Positions 1 through 6,584 of a stretch of 33,576 nucleotides of DNA are shown piece by piece (the stretch's first letter is position 1; every line of letters begins with the position of its first letter). The notes under the pieces were generated by a model that made no database searches, was not told the DNA's origin, and saw only the letters and a list, made by a program, of their open reading frames with translations. The translations under genes and the position numbers were made by a program. Origin of the DNA: a virus; IMG/VR virus record IMGVR_UViG_3300023222_000137, positions 1 through 33,576 of that record; one strand, 5' to 3'.

Positions 1-2
1 CG

Positions 3-38
3 GAGTCGGTTCAGAATATTATGGGTGGTCTGGCATGA
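3..38 (+). CDS. 3' end of an upstream gene (partial)
   Basis: The first open frame from the window edge reads 11 residues (ending IMGGLA) before a TGA at 36-38. This stop overlaps the ATG of the next gene as ATGA, the junction style seen throughout the window, which is the main reason to call it real. Nothing can be said about function from so few residues. Confidence 0.4.
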   Translation, partial: ESVQNIMGGLA

Positions 39-367
39 CTTTAGAGAGATCCAAACAAATCAGCAATGCTTGTAGAGAGCTTTTGACTGCGCGAAAATCA
101 GGCAAGATGGATCAAGAAATGTTGGATTATGAACTTGCGAAAGTGTCGCTTGAGTTTTTGAGTGAATATAAAACAAAACCATTACCAATAAAACCGCAAG
201 CGAATGAAGCAAAGGCAAGATGGATTTATGAAAATATTGTACGAGATAATCAGTCAAATTTATTATGGTTAAGTCAAATGTTAAATGTTTTAGAGAAACG
301 AAATCACACTAGCGCACCACTCGTCAGGCAAATAGTTTACGAACATAAAGGAGCATTTCAGAATTGA
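35..367 (+). CDS. Hypothetical phage protein, 110 aa
   Basis: A 110-residue, mainly helical and charged protein with no motif I recognise. The start ATG overlaps the preceding stop (ATGA), supporting translational coupling and this start. The frame is also open upstream to the window edge, so a longer form cannot be excluded. It contains no Cys pairs, no membrane segment and no low-complexity tract except a basic N-terminal third. It heads a run of very small genes, which is typical of phage accessory regions. Confidence 0.65.
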   Translation: MTLERSKQISNACRELLTARKSGKMDQEMLDYELAKVSLEFLSEYKTKPLPIKPQANEAKARWIYENIVRDNQSNLLWLSQMLNVLEKRNHTSAPLVRQIVYEHKGAFQN

Positions 368-368
368 T

Positions 369-506
369 ATGGGTACTAAAAGCCGATGTGGGCCAACAAA
401 GACAAGTGGTCAACGAGTCAAATGGATAAAGAAAGACACTTTTAAAAAACACAAGAAACGTCGCCAAATGCAAAGAGAGTCACGCAGAAGGAATCGCATA
501 AAATGA
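369..506 (+). CDS. Small highly basic protein, 45 aa
   Basis: This 45-residue frame starts one base after the previous stop and ends in an ATGA overlap with the next gene. Its C-terminal half is almost entirely Lys/Arg (KKHKKRRQMQ, then SRRRNRIK), which suggests nucleic-acid binding or contact with a negatively charged partner. No fold can be assigned. The tight spacing on both sides and the GGAG-type site before the ATG support it as a real gene. Confidence 0.5.
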   Translation: MGTKSRCGPTKTSGQRVKWIKKDTFKKHKKRRQMQRESRRRNRIK

Positions 507-649
507 AAGGACTTCTTTTTATTATTGCATCTCCGTTCGTTGTTTTATTCGTTTTTGGAGTGGCTTTGTGGACTTTCGCGCTTGTCTTTTGGTACAGTGC
601 CGCGTATTTGTTCGATAAAATTCTGAATTTTAGAACGGTCGACGACTGA
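503..649 (+). CDS. Small membrane protein, 48 aa
   Basis: Nearly the whole peptide is hydrophobic (about residues 3-37, enough for one long span or a tight hairpin), followed by a short polar tail ending FRTVDD. It begins in an ATGA overlap with the upstream basic-protein gene. Small phage membrane peptides of this kind include holins, superinfection-exclusion and inner-membrane modulating proteins. The sequence alone does not choose between these. Confidence 0.55.
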   Translation: MKGLLFIIASPFVVLFVFGVALWTFALVFWYSAAYLFDKILNFRTVDD

Positions 650-661
650 GAGAGGTTCACT

Positions 662-820
662 GTGAGCAGCAAACGGGTAAAGGCTTTACGAAAAAAGACT
701 TTTGGTGACATTGCTTTCAGGCAAGAAAAATATGTCACTGTGGCATCGGGTCAAATCATTAACCTTCACAGGATTGAATACAGGAAAGCGAAAAAGGCAG
801 AACAAAATGAGATTAATTAA
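662..820 (+). CDS. Small basic protein, GTG start, 52 aa
   Basis: An open frame begins with GTG at 662, about 5 bases after a GAGAGG ribosome site (650-655). It ends at TAA 818-820, overlapping the next gene by 14 bases. The product is basic, with KRVKALRKKTF near the N-terminus and RKAKKAEQ near the C-terminus. No known domain is recognised. A different frame is also open over part of this stretch, but it lacks a ribosome site, so this frame is preferred. Confidence 0.45.
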   Translation: MSSKRVKALRKKTFGDIAFRQEKYVTVASGQIINLHRIEYRKAKKAEQNEIN

Positions 821-977
821 AGGAACTATCGGAACAGCAATGTTAGGAATTGTCGCTGCATGTGCTTGGCACGTCGAAGCACTTCGGCCTTATATCGTGC
901 TTGTCATATGCGCGATCATTGTCGGCATATGGATATATACCGGACTCCGTTTAATTATAGATAGCTTAACAAAATGA
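807..977 (+). CDS. Small two-span membrane protein, 56 aa
   Basis: The peptide starts MRLIKGTIG and has two hydrophobic stretches, about residues 8-23 and 28-49, separated by a short polar turn (HVEALRP). It ends in KMNL-style overlap (ATGA, 974-977) with the O-antigen ligase-like gene. A longer upstream extension in the same frame exists but is basic and lacks a ribosome site, so the internal ATG at 807 is chosen. Its coupling to the following polytopic membrane protein suggests joint expression. A helper role is possible but is inference. Confidence 0.55.
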   Translation: MRLIKGTIGTAMLGIVAACAWHVEALRPYIVLVICAIIVGIWIYTGLRLIIDSLTK

Positions 978-2221
978 ACCTAAAAATAAATAATATCAAG
1001 ATTGATCTCATTCTGATACTTATTGGAATCTGCCCAATTTTCTTCCTTTCAGACAACCTGAACGCATTAGATATTTTACGGAATCAGCGGATCATGTTTT
1101 TCTTTGTATCTTGTTTGCTGATTATCGCAGCCTGTCACGCCAATAAATTCATAGGCGCTTTTTTAATGCTCTCAGTCGCACATCATTTCATGTTTCCTTC
1201 GTTGGAGTATTTCAATACGAAAATGACATTTCTGCTTTGCGGCTCACTTGTCTACCATTTCGTCAAAAAAGATTATAAGGGAGAGAATTACAAGTATGTT
1301 TTGCTCGCGGTAACGACTGCGACGGTTGTGATCGCGACATTGCAATATTTCGGAAAAGACATCTTTTTTTATGCAGAGATGGAAACCCCTGGTCTGATGA
1401 TATTGCCTGGTTATATGGGGCAATTTTGCGCGATTGTAGCCCCTGTGATTGCAACTGTTCATCCCGCGTTTCTCATCATCCCGATAATCGGCTTGGCGTT
1501 ATCCAAAAGCATTGTATCTATTGGCGCGTTTTGTGTCGCGATGCTCTTTATGGCTTGGTTTAAGTCGAGAAGACTCTTTGTTTGTTTGGTCATTCTGGCC
1601 ATTCTGACGATGCCTTTTATTGCCAAACGTGACTATGATTCCGGGGAATGGTTCAGGCGGATTCAGGTTTGGAAAATGGTCTCAAGCCGCGCCGCCAGGA
1701 GTCCTTTTATCGGGAAAGGAATTGGAAATTACAAAAAGACTTTGTTCATGGAGTGGCACTATAGAGACGTGTCGAGATGGTTCAGCGTTGAACTGAAACC
1801 AGAAAATATTGCGCCATTATATCAAAAGATACGCGAGATTGCGGAAGAGGGCGGCTTTGATACGACGAGGCTTGACGTTCACGATACGTTGCTGCACAGA
1901 ATGGACGAGTTGAGAGGGAAAGGATTAGGCTCGTATGTTTGGGATCATCCGCATTGCGAATACCTGCTCGTTTATTACGAATACGGATTGCTTGGGTTTT
2001 TGATCCTACTTTGTTTTATAGCGGATATTTTTAGAAGATTTGTTTATCAAGATGTCCCGACTTGGCGCTTTGGTGACAATAAAGATAAACAAGAAATTGC
2101 TTTGATGGCGTCATTCATTTCAATCCTAATCCTTTGCACCGTTCACTTTACTTTGCATCTTCCGATCACGGTTCCCGCCGCGATTGTATTGACTGCGATG
2201 TTAGATAGGAGATTACAATGA
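974..2221 (+). CDS. O-antigen ligase/polymerase-like (WaaL/Wzy_C family) membrane protein
   Basis: A 415-residue polytopic inner-membrane protein. About ten hydrophobic segments flank a large polar loop (roughly residues 215-325), the topology of the WaaL/Wzy O-antigen ligase-polymerase superfamily. The loop begins with an Arg/Trp segment (RRIQVWKMV, 228-236) and SPFIGKGIGNY (243-253), matching the family's 'sP..G.G.g.f' motif. It ends with DHPHCEYLLVYYEYGLLGF (324-342), matching the conserved H-x-x-y-L...E.GllG signature, with His325/His327 as candidate catalytic residues. Known members join O-polysaccharide units to lipid A-core or polymerise undecaprenyl-linked repeats in the periplasm. 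It is coupled by ATGA overlaps to small genes on both sides. In a phage it most plausibly modifies host surface glycan (serotype conversion, superinfection immunity). Family membership is fairly secure; substrate is unknown. Confidence 0.75.
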   Translation: MNLKINNIKIDLILILIGICPIFFLSDNLNALDILRNQRIMFFFVSCLLIIAACHANKFIGAFLMLSVAHHFMFPSLEYFNTKMTFLLCGSLVYHFVKKDYKGENYKYVLLAVTTATVVIATLQYFGKDIFFYAEMETPGLMILPGYMGQFCAIVAPVIATVHPAFLIIPIIGLALSKSIVSIGAFCVAMLFMAWFKSRRLFVCLVILAILTMPFIAKRDYDSGEWFRRIQVWKMVSSRAARSPFIGKGIGNYKKTLFMEWHYRDVSRWFSVELKPENIAPLYQKIREIAEEGGFDTTRLDVHDTLLHRMDELRGKGLGSYVWDHPHCEYLLVYYEYGLLGFLILLCFIADIFRRFVYQDVPTWRFGDNKDKQEIALMASFISILILCTVHFTLHLPITVPAAIVLTAMLDRRLQ

Positions 2222-2361
2222 AACAGACACGATATCAGCTAGTCAATCGATTACTCAATCAATACGGCATGAAAAAAAGCAGGAAAGAATTGCAAAACCC
2301 CACAACCAAAACGATTAGGGATTGGATCAAAGAAATTAAGGAGCGCCATGTTAAGGCTTAA
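2218..2361 (+). CDS. Small basic hypothetical protein, 47 aa
   Basis: Begins in an ATGA overlap with the ligase-like gene and ends 14 bases inside the next gene. The peptide is basic and helical (LVNRLLNQYG near the N-terminus, TIRDWIKEIKERH near the C-terminus), compatible with a short DNA-binding or protein-docking helix pair. I do not recognise a family. Overlaps on both ends support it being translated. Confidence 0.5.
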   Translation: MKQTRYQLVNRLLNQYGMKKSRKELQNPTTKTIRDWIKEIKERHVKA

Positions 2362-2692
2362 ATTTAAGCGGGCAAAGTACGGAAATGTCCCGGTAACAGC
2401 GTTTAACATCAGTTTCCGTTCCAAGGAAGAAACGTATCACGCGATGTTTCTGGAAAGTGAGCGACAGGCGGGGCGAATAAAGAAATGGGAATATGAAAAA
2501 AAACAATACAAGTTGATTGTCAGAAAGCATTTAATTTGTTCGATATTGCCAGATTTTGAAGTCACCTTTCCAGATGGGCGAGTAGAAATACACGAAGTAA
2601 AAAGCAGCATTACTATGACACCAGAATGGCGAATCAAGAGAAAATTATTTGAAGTTTTGTACCCAAGATTTACTTATCTGGTCGTCTTATGA
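2348..2692 (+). CDS. DUF1064-like PD-(D/E)XK nuclease-type protein
   Basis: A 114-residue protein with the pattern of the phage DUF1064/PD-(D/E)XK group: a SKEE segment with a nearby Glu (FRSKEETYHAMFLESE, about 24-39), a strand reading GRIKKWEYEKKQYKL, then LPDFEVTFPDGRVEIHEVKSS (about 67-87) supplying the core Asp and the E-x-K triad. A helix rich in basic residues (WRIKRKLFEVLYP) and a final hydrophobic strand follow. Family members are thought to be phage endonucleases in recombination or packaging; activity here is inferred. Length fits the family. It is coupled to genes on both sides by overlap. Confidence 0.65.
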   Translation: MLRLKFKRAKYGNVPVTAFNISFRSKEETYHAMFLESERQAGRIKKWEYEKKQYKLIVRKHLICSILPDFEVTFPDGRVEIHEVKSSITMTPEWRIKRKLFEVLYPRFTYLVVL

Positions 2693-2847
2693 TTGCCGCG
2701 AAGCTAATCGTAACTAAAAACCTGAACACGCCAGAAGTTCAAAACAGACTGCTTTGTCTGTTTGAAGACATCCGAAATCTTCACATCAAATTGATGGATA
2801 AGAAAGATCCGCGGGCGTGGAAATGCAAATCTTTTGATGAGGAGTAA
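2689..2847 (+). CDS. Hypothetical protein, 52 aa
   Basis: Starts in an ATGA overlap with the nuclease-like gene. It is a helical peptide with a central amphipathic segment (VQNRLLCLFEDIRNLHIKLM) and a charged tail ending KSFDEE. Two Cys residues are too far apart to make an obvious metal site. No family recognised. Confidence 0.5.
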   Translation: MIAAKLIVTKNLNTPEVQNRLLCLFEDIRNLHIKLMDKKDPRAWKCKSFDEE

Positions 2848-2852
2848 GCGCG

Positions 2853-2982
2853 ATGGATTGTGACGTTTGCGGGCATTCAATATCGCATGGTAAAAATCAT
2901 GTCATCTGGATGCCGTGAGCATATTGCTGAAGTTATGAATGTGCTAAGAGAGAGCAGGGAGACTAAACAAGATGCCAAGTAA
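2853..2982 (+). pseudogene. Broken small zinc-finger gene (single extra base)
   Basis: A well-placed ribosome site (GGAG at 2840-2844) precedes ATG 2853. The first frame reads a Cys-x2-Cys segment (MDCDVCGHSISHGKNH) but stops at 2916-2918. One base shift later the sequence continues as a good coding frame (MSSGCREHIAEVMNVLRESR), ending at TAA 2980-2982 and overlapping the next ATG. Removing one A from the A5 run at 2892-2896 joins both parts into a 42-residue protein with C-x2-C and C-x2-H halves of a zinc site. It is either an assembly/sequencing indel or a real frameshift. Confidence 0.5.
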
Positions 2983-3139
2983 GTCAGCCGTATATTTATG
3001 GTTGCATGGTGCATTCTATTGGACTCTCTTTAGACTTGGGCTTGGGCGTAAGTTCAATGAATGGTTATGCTCAATTGGAAAATACCGTAAGTTTATGGAT
3101 GGGCGTTGTCAGTGGTGCGGAGATAAACATGCCACCTGA
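2972..3139 (+). CDS. Small Cys-containing hypothetical protein, 55 aa
   Basis: ATG 2972 follows an AGGGAG site. The product is hydrophobic/aromatic in its first half (YLWLHGAFYWTLFRLGLG), then basic, and ends with a CQWCGDKH knuckle that could hold zinc. It starts inside the last codons of the broken zinc gene and runs 11 bases into the next frame. No family recognised. Confidence 0.45.
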   Translation: MPSKSAVYLWLHGAFYWTLFRLGLGRKFNEWLCSIGKYRKFMDGRCQWCGDKHAT

Positions 3140-3566
3140 AAAGGACAGTTTAAGGCGGGCGAGGAAAATTTGCACCGACAGAAGACATGGAATCCCAGCT
3201 ATAGAGATCAGAAGAAAGCAATTCGATTGCAAAGAATGTTGCAAGATTGCCGCTGTCATCGATGACGCTGTAGCCTCAGAACGTGAAGGCTGTGCTGTGG
3301 TTGCTGAGAAATGGAAACCAGGCAAAGGTTACTTTGATGCCCAATGGCCACAAGAAGGAATAGTCAAGGCTATCAGAAACCGAGGCAAGTGTGCTGTAGC
3401 CGACAGTGACAAGGCGATTGAGGTTTTGGTTGAGACGCTGATCTACTTTAAAGAATTTAATTCTGAACATTTTCGAGATGGGGGGACAAAATACATTACA
3501 GACAGCTCAGAAGCAACCCTCAACCACCCATCCGTGAGGGCTGTTAGGGAGCGGGGGAAACCATGA
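3129..3566 (+). CDS. Hypothetical phage protein, 145 aa
   Basis: The last ~110 residues look like a normal coding region: a C-x2-CC segment (FDCKECCKI), then an alpha-helical part (AAVIDDAVASEREGCAVVAE) and a C-terminal tail. The first ~35 residues are unusually basic, so the true start is uncertain; ATG 3129 is the first one that overlaps the preceding gene. A longer reading from 3006 would run through the upstream gene and is disfavoured. It ends in an ATGA overlap with the next gene. Function unknown. Confidence 0.5.
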   Translation: MPPEKDSLRRARKICTDRRHGIPAIEIRRKQFDCKECCKIAAVIDDAVASEREGCAVVAEKWKPGKGYFDAQWPQEGIVKAIRNRGKCAVADSDKAIEVLVETLIYFKEFNSEHFRDGGTKYITDSSEATLNHPSVRAVRERGKP

Positions 3567-3703
3567 ACGATCCAGGCAAATTGATACGACAACTTGATGA
3601 CGCTATTGAAAGAGGAGAGATTTCGGACGAAGACGCCAGAAGATATTTTGAAGAAGCTCGGCAAGAAGCAGTTGAAGAAACGGAAAATGATTGGGGTGCT
3701 TAA
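3563..3703 (+). CDS. Small acidic helical protein, 46 aa
   Basis: Starts in an ATGA overlap. The peptide is highly acidic and predicted all-helical (LDDAIERGEISDEDARRYFEEA), like many small phage accessory or antirepressor-sized proteins. No metal site or membrane segment. The TAA stop is followed at once by the first copy of the duplicated 27-base cassette. Confidence 0.55.
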   Translation: MNDPGKLIRQLDDAIERGEISDEDARRYFEEARQEAVEETENDWGA

Positions 3704-3730
3704 ATGACCTGCAAGAGAGGTGAGTTGTGA
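3704..3730 (+). repeat. Duplicated 27-base start cassette, copy 1
   Basis: A 27-base unit that is itself an 8-codon frame (MTCKRGEL, then TGA) and includes a GAGGTGAG ribosome-site-like stretch near its end. It matches the copy at 3838-3864 at 26 of 27 positions (one G/A difference). It immediately precedes a small zinc-finger-like gene. Confidence 0.8.
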
Positions 3731-3736
3731 CTAGTT

Positions 3737-3841
3737 ATGTATAAATTCCATTGTGATAGGTGTGGAAGCGGATTTGATACTCTTGAAGATTTGCTTCAAC
3801 ATCTTTGTGACCCAATACCAAGAGAGTGGGAGAAGCCATGA
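3737..3841 (+). CDS. Tiny C2HC zinc-finger-like protein, 34 aa
   Basis: The 34-residue product contains CDRCGSGFDTLEDLLQHLC: Cys-x2-Cys, a Phe and Leu in classical-finger positions, then His and Cys, resembling a single C2H2/C2HC zinc finger. A GAGGTGAG site in the preceding repeat cassette serves the ATG. The TGA overlaps the ATG of the second cassette. Probable role is DNA/RNA or protein binding; no target is evident. Confidence 0.6.
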   Translation: MYKFHCDRCGSGFDTLEDLLQHLCDPIPREWEKP

Positions 3842-3864
3842 CCTGCAAAAGAGGTGAGTTGTGA
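3838..3864 (+). repeat. Duplicated 27-base start cassette, copy 2
   Basis: Second copy of the unit at 3704-3730. Its ATG overlaps the stop of the zinc-finger-like gene and its TGA overlaps the GTG start of the next gene, so the 8-codon peptide bridges two genes as a translational relay. Confidence 0.8.
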
Positions 3865-4040
3865 GCCATCAAACAGAATACAAAAAGTATATTGATTACA
3901 TCGTAAATTCAGGAGGAAGTGTATCGATCAAACATTTTATGGAAGATTGGGAACCTATTGCTGGTGGTATTTATTGCGAACTTATGGAAAAAGGAATCAT
4001 TAAAAGTAATGATTTTAACTTATGGTTGGTAAAGCCATGA
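3861..4040 (+). CDS. Hypothetical protein, GTG start, 59 aa
   Basis: GTG 3861 overlaps the stop of the relay micro-frame and has the cassette's GAGGTGAG site 5-10 bases upstream. The peptide has a helix-turn-helix-like spacing (KYIDYIVNSGGSVSIKHFM, then GGIYCELMEKGIIK), reminiscent of a short winged-helix fragment, but too short for a confident call. It ends in an ATGA overlap with the coiled-coil gene. Confidence 0.55.
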   Translation: MSHQTEYKKYIDYIVNSGGSVSIKHFMEDWEPIAGGIYCELMEKGIIKSNDFNLWLVKP

Positions 4041-5401
4041 CTGAACCCGTCAGGAGTGCGGAGGAAAGTCATTACGTGCCCGGTCATTCGGTTTGCCCCA
4101 AGTGCGATTTTTACTTAGTTAGTAGTGTTATCCATAAGAAAGGAATTTCTCCTGACAAATCTACACCACCTAATTGTCCCAACGACGGAACAGAAATGTT
4201 CTCTGTGTCATGGAAAGACCATTCCAAAAGACAAGGCGAAGTCCTTGAAAAAGTTGTAGAACGGGTCGAGTCTGAACGCAAGCGGGTGGAGGCTTTGGAA
4301 ACTGAGGTTGAGCGATACGAAAACACTCTAAGATGTATTGCCGAACCCGAACGACAAGACCGTTATACACCACAACAGCTTGCCAAGCACGCCTTGAGGA
4401 CTGAGTCTTTAGACTCCAAGGCAAAAGACGGGGATGCAAAGGAATCCTATTACGGAAAGCATTGTGAAGAAGAAGAGCATCTCAAGGTAATTGAAAAACT
4501 GATGCGTTCAGATAGTGATACTGAAGACGAACTTAAAAAGGAACGTAAACAAGTGGAAGATCTTAAACAACAGGCTGTGGGCTTACAGGATCGAGGAGAT
4601 TTAGCGCTCAAAATGGTGGATGAGCTTGAGGCTGACAATAAGAGGTTGCTGAAACTGTATCCGAAGGAGGCAAGGGACTTTATTGAAAGACTAACTGCGG
4701 TTGAAAAGGCTTCTGTTGATACGGACAAAGCTTTAGCGATACCTACTTATGGAGAGCTTCAAGTTAAACTCACCGCCAACGAAGCTGAGGTTGAGCAATT
4801 GAAAACGGGTTCAAATGATCTCACAACATTTTTCTGCTCCAATTGTGAAGCTGAGGCAAAAGAAAGTTTAAGGATTCAAATATATTACAATAATCGATCT
4901 GAAAAGCAATCTGAAGAAATAGATAAATTGCAGGCTGAGGTTGAGCGGTTAAATGTAAAAGGTGGTGACGTTTGCAATCTAGCGGGAGTCACGCTTGTAG
5001 AAAAACATGATCTTCAATCTAAACTCACCGCCCTTGCAGGGATTGTCTCTGAGCTTGAGGAGAAGCTGAGGGAAGCCAATAGCAAGACAGAAGCTCTTGA
5101 GAGTGACTTTGCTAAGAGCGTGTCCAAAGGATGGGGAGAAGTTCAAGCAAAGATGCAATATAAAGACCTCCAGAAGGAACTGAGAGCAGTAAACAAAGGT
5201 GCTGAGAGTAATGCTCATATTAACAGAATACTTACTGATGATAAGTTAGACCTCCAACAAAAGCTTGAGCTCGCTGAGGAGGCATTAAAACGACTTGCAT
5301 TTATTCCTGACGAGAAAGGTTTTACTTATGGTTCAACTTTACATGACGTTGGCAAGATGAGTGAGTTTGCCAAACAAACCTTGGAGGCGTTGAGGAAATG
5401 A
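4037..5401 (+). CDS. Zinc-ribbon plus long coiled-coil protein, 454 aa
   Basis: ATG 4037 overlaps the previous stop, so it is preferred to the upstream ATG at 4022. Residues ~15-60 hold a zinc-ribbon-like pair (VCPKCDFYL and NCPNDGTEM) ahead of a WK motif. The rest, ~75-445, is almost continuous heptad-type coiled coil rich in Glu/Lys/Leu, broken by a second Cys pair (FFCSNCEAEA). Three heptad cassettes share the same 12 bases CTGAGGTTGAGC (4302, 4785, 4935), encoding EVE-type turns, which points to internal duplication. No enzymatic domain is visible; a structural or scaffolding role, or a phage regulatory protein of the Ea22 type, is possible. Confidence 0.65.
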   Translation: MTEPVRSAEESHYVPGHSVCPKCDFYLVSSVIHKKGISPDKSTPPNCPNDGTEMFSVSWKDHSKRQGEVLEKVVERVESERKRVEALETEVERYENTLRCIAEPERQDRYTPQQLAKHALRTESLDSKAKDGDAKESYYGKHCEEEEHLKVIEKLMRSDSDTEDELKKERKQVEDLKQQAVGLQDRGDLALKMVDELEADNKRLLKLYPKEARDFIERLTAVEKASVDTDKALAIPTYGELQVKLTANEAEVEQLKTGSNDLTTFFCSNCEAEAKESLRIQIYYNNRSEKQSEEIDKLQAEVERLNVKGGDVCNLAGVTLVEKHDLQSKLTALAGIVSELEEKLREANSKTEALESDFAKSVSKGWGEVQAKMQYKDLQKELRAVNKGAESNAHINRILTDDKLDLQQKLELAEEALKRLAFIPDEKGFTYGSTLHDVGKMSEFAKQTLEALRK

Positions 5402-5460
5402 ACCTCTTTCACATCGTTGCGAAAGTGAAGAAAGGGCATGAACGAATATGGATGACATGA
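5398..5460 (+). CDS. Relay micro-gene, 20 aa
   Basis: A 20-codon frame whose ATG overlaps the coiled-coil gene's stop and whose TGA overlaps an ATG (5457) inside the next gene. The peptide is basic (HIVAKVKKGHERIW). It may be a translational bridge rather than a functional protein. Confidence 0.4.
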   Translation: MNLFHIVAKVKKGHERIWMT

Positions 5461-5804
5461 ACTACTCAGACGATTCTGAGAAGCTGCTTAAACTAATTGA
5501 TTTCCACGTAAACTTAGATAGAGCTGACGATTATTATGAGTTAGTTAGGATCGTCAATAGAGCCCTCCAATCTGTTGACACGAAGGTGCGGCGGGAGTGT
5601 GCTGAGATGGCCAATAAGTTGAACAAAGAAACAGCACGTAAACCAACGATTGCAGAGCTAGAGGCTATTTTAGATAGTGAACCATCAAAAATTAGAATCT
5701 TGCCTGATGGTTCAATCACCGGCGGAAGGGCAACAGGAGAAGAGATAAGTCAGCGCATCCTCGCCACAATCAAGGAACCCCATGCTGACCATGAGGAGGG
5801 GTAA
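5448..5804 (+). CDS. Hypothetical phage protein, 118 aa
   Basis: A soluble, helical protein. The central part reads RKPTIAELEAILDSEP followed by IRILPDGSITGG, a helix-then-strand unit that recurs in small phage proteins of unknown role. Start may be 5448 (MDDMNYS) or 5457 (MNYS); the second would make an ATGA overlap like its neighbours. The stop TAA overlaps the next ATG. Confidence 0.6.
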   Translation: MDDMNYSDDSEKLLKLIDFHVNLDRADDYYELVRIVNRALQSVDTKVRRECAEMANKLNKETARKPTIAELEAILDSEPSKIRILPDGSITGGRATGEEISQRILATIKEPHADHEEG

Positions 5805-6043
5805 TGACCACACTCAAGAATGCAATTGAGCTAGAACTTTATCGTTATGCACAAAATGGCTACAAGAGCAAAGAGCATGTCAAAGAGGCAAAGAAAGCAG
5901 TTATAGAAATTCTCGTCCAAGTCTTGGAGAGGTTGCCTGAGAAGAAAACGATTCTTACTTTCTATGAGTCCACGCTAAAGATAGCAGTAGAAGCACATAA
6001 CGCAGCAATAGACGACATGCGCTCTAGGTTGGAGGAGAAATGA
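5804..6043 (+). CDS. Helical hypothetical protein, 79 aa
   Basis: An all-helical charged peptide (KEHVKEAKKAVIEILVQVLERL in the middle) with no Cys or membrane segment. Start overlaps the preceding stop by one base after a GAGGAGGGG ribosome site; stop overlaps the next ATG by four. No family recognised. Confidence 0.6.
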   Translation: MTTLKNAIELELYRYAQNGYKSKEHVKEAKKAVIEILVQVLERLPEKKTILTFYESTLKIAVEAHNAAIDDMRSRLEEK

Positions 6044-6426
6044 AAAGAGAGTTTAGGTGGAAAAAGTCAGCGTGGGATAACGATGAATTGCAATATGCTC
6101 TTGAATACAACTCACCGAGTCAGTTCAAGATTGAGGACATAAGATTTCTTCATGCTGAAGTTTGCGGTGAAAACGACGGTGCTGATTGGTGGTGGATTCT
6201 TGAAATGTCAGATGGTAAACATTTCCTTTTGTCTGGTGGATGTGACTACACTGGCTGGGATTGCCAAAGTTCAATAGAGGAGCATGGCTATTTTAATTCA
6301 CCAGAAGATTGTGCCAAAAAAACTCCTCTTAAAGATACTTACAACAGGAACATTCAGAATGCGCTCTTAGACCAACTTTCAGGGAAGAATCCATTCGGCG
6401 TGATCGTTAATGATGGCTCTAGCTGA
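6040..6426 (+). CDS. Hypothetical Trp-rich phage protein, 128 aa
   Basis: The N-terminal half is aromatic and acidic; the centre reads ADWWWILEMSDGKHF and then SGGCDYTGWDCQSS, a glycine/cysteine turn I have seen as a conserved block in small phage proteins of unknown role. No catalytic motif can be defended. Start in an ATGA overlap after GGAGG. After its stop come two copies of GGTTGACAAT (6427-6436, overlapping the stop, and 6470-6479). Confidence 0.6.
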   Translation: MKREFRWKKSAWDNDELQYALEYNSPSQFKIEDIRFLHAEVCGENDGADWWWILEMSDGKHFLLSGGCDYTGWDCQSSIEEHGYFNSPEDCAKKTPLKDTYNRNIQNALLDQLSGKNPFGVIVNDGSS

Positions 6427-6477
6427 GGTTGACAATAACCCCTCAAAAGTTACCAATGAGGGCGGGGAGGGTTGACA

Positions 6478-6570
6478 ATGAACTGGTTAGAAGTTTCAAC
6501 AATCGTCGTGTTGTTGATTGGGGTGCTTATGTCTTGTGCTTGTTTGATTAAGCTGTATTTCTTTATGTAG
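6478..6570 (+). CDS. Single-span membrane peptide, 30 aa
   Basis: The 30-residue frame reads MNWLEVS followed by about 22 hydrophobic residues and ends at the stop with LYFFM. GGGGAGGG (6464-6471) is a strong ribosome site just upstream of ATG 6478. A small holin-like or membrane-modulating peptide is possible. Confidence 0.5.
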   Translation: MNWLEVSTIVVLLIGVLMSCACLIKLYFFM

Positions 6571-6584
6571 GACAAATAATTCAT

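Noticed and set aside
702-977. A 91-residue form of the two-span membrane protein from ATG 702
   Set aside because: The added N-terminus lies inside the GTG-started basic gene and has no ribosome site; ATG 807 gives a normal small membrane protein.
6428-6479. Two TTGACA boxes as a promoter pair (-35 elements) before the membrane peptide
   Set aside because: No acceptable -10 box lies 16-18 bases downstream of either copy; kept only as a short repeat.
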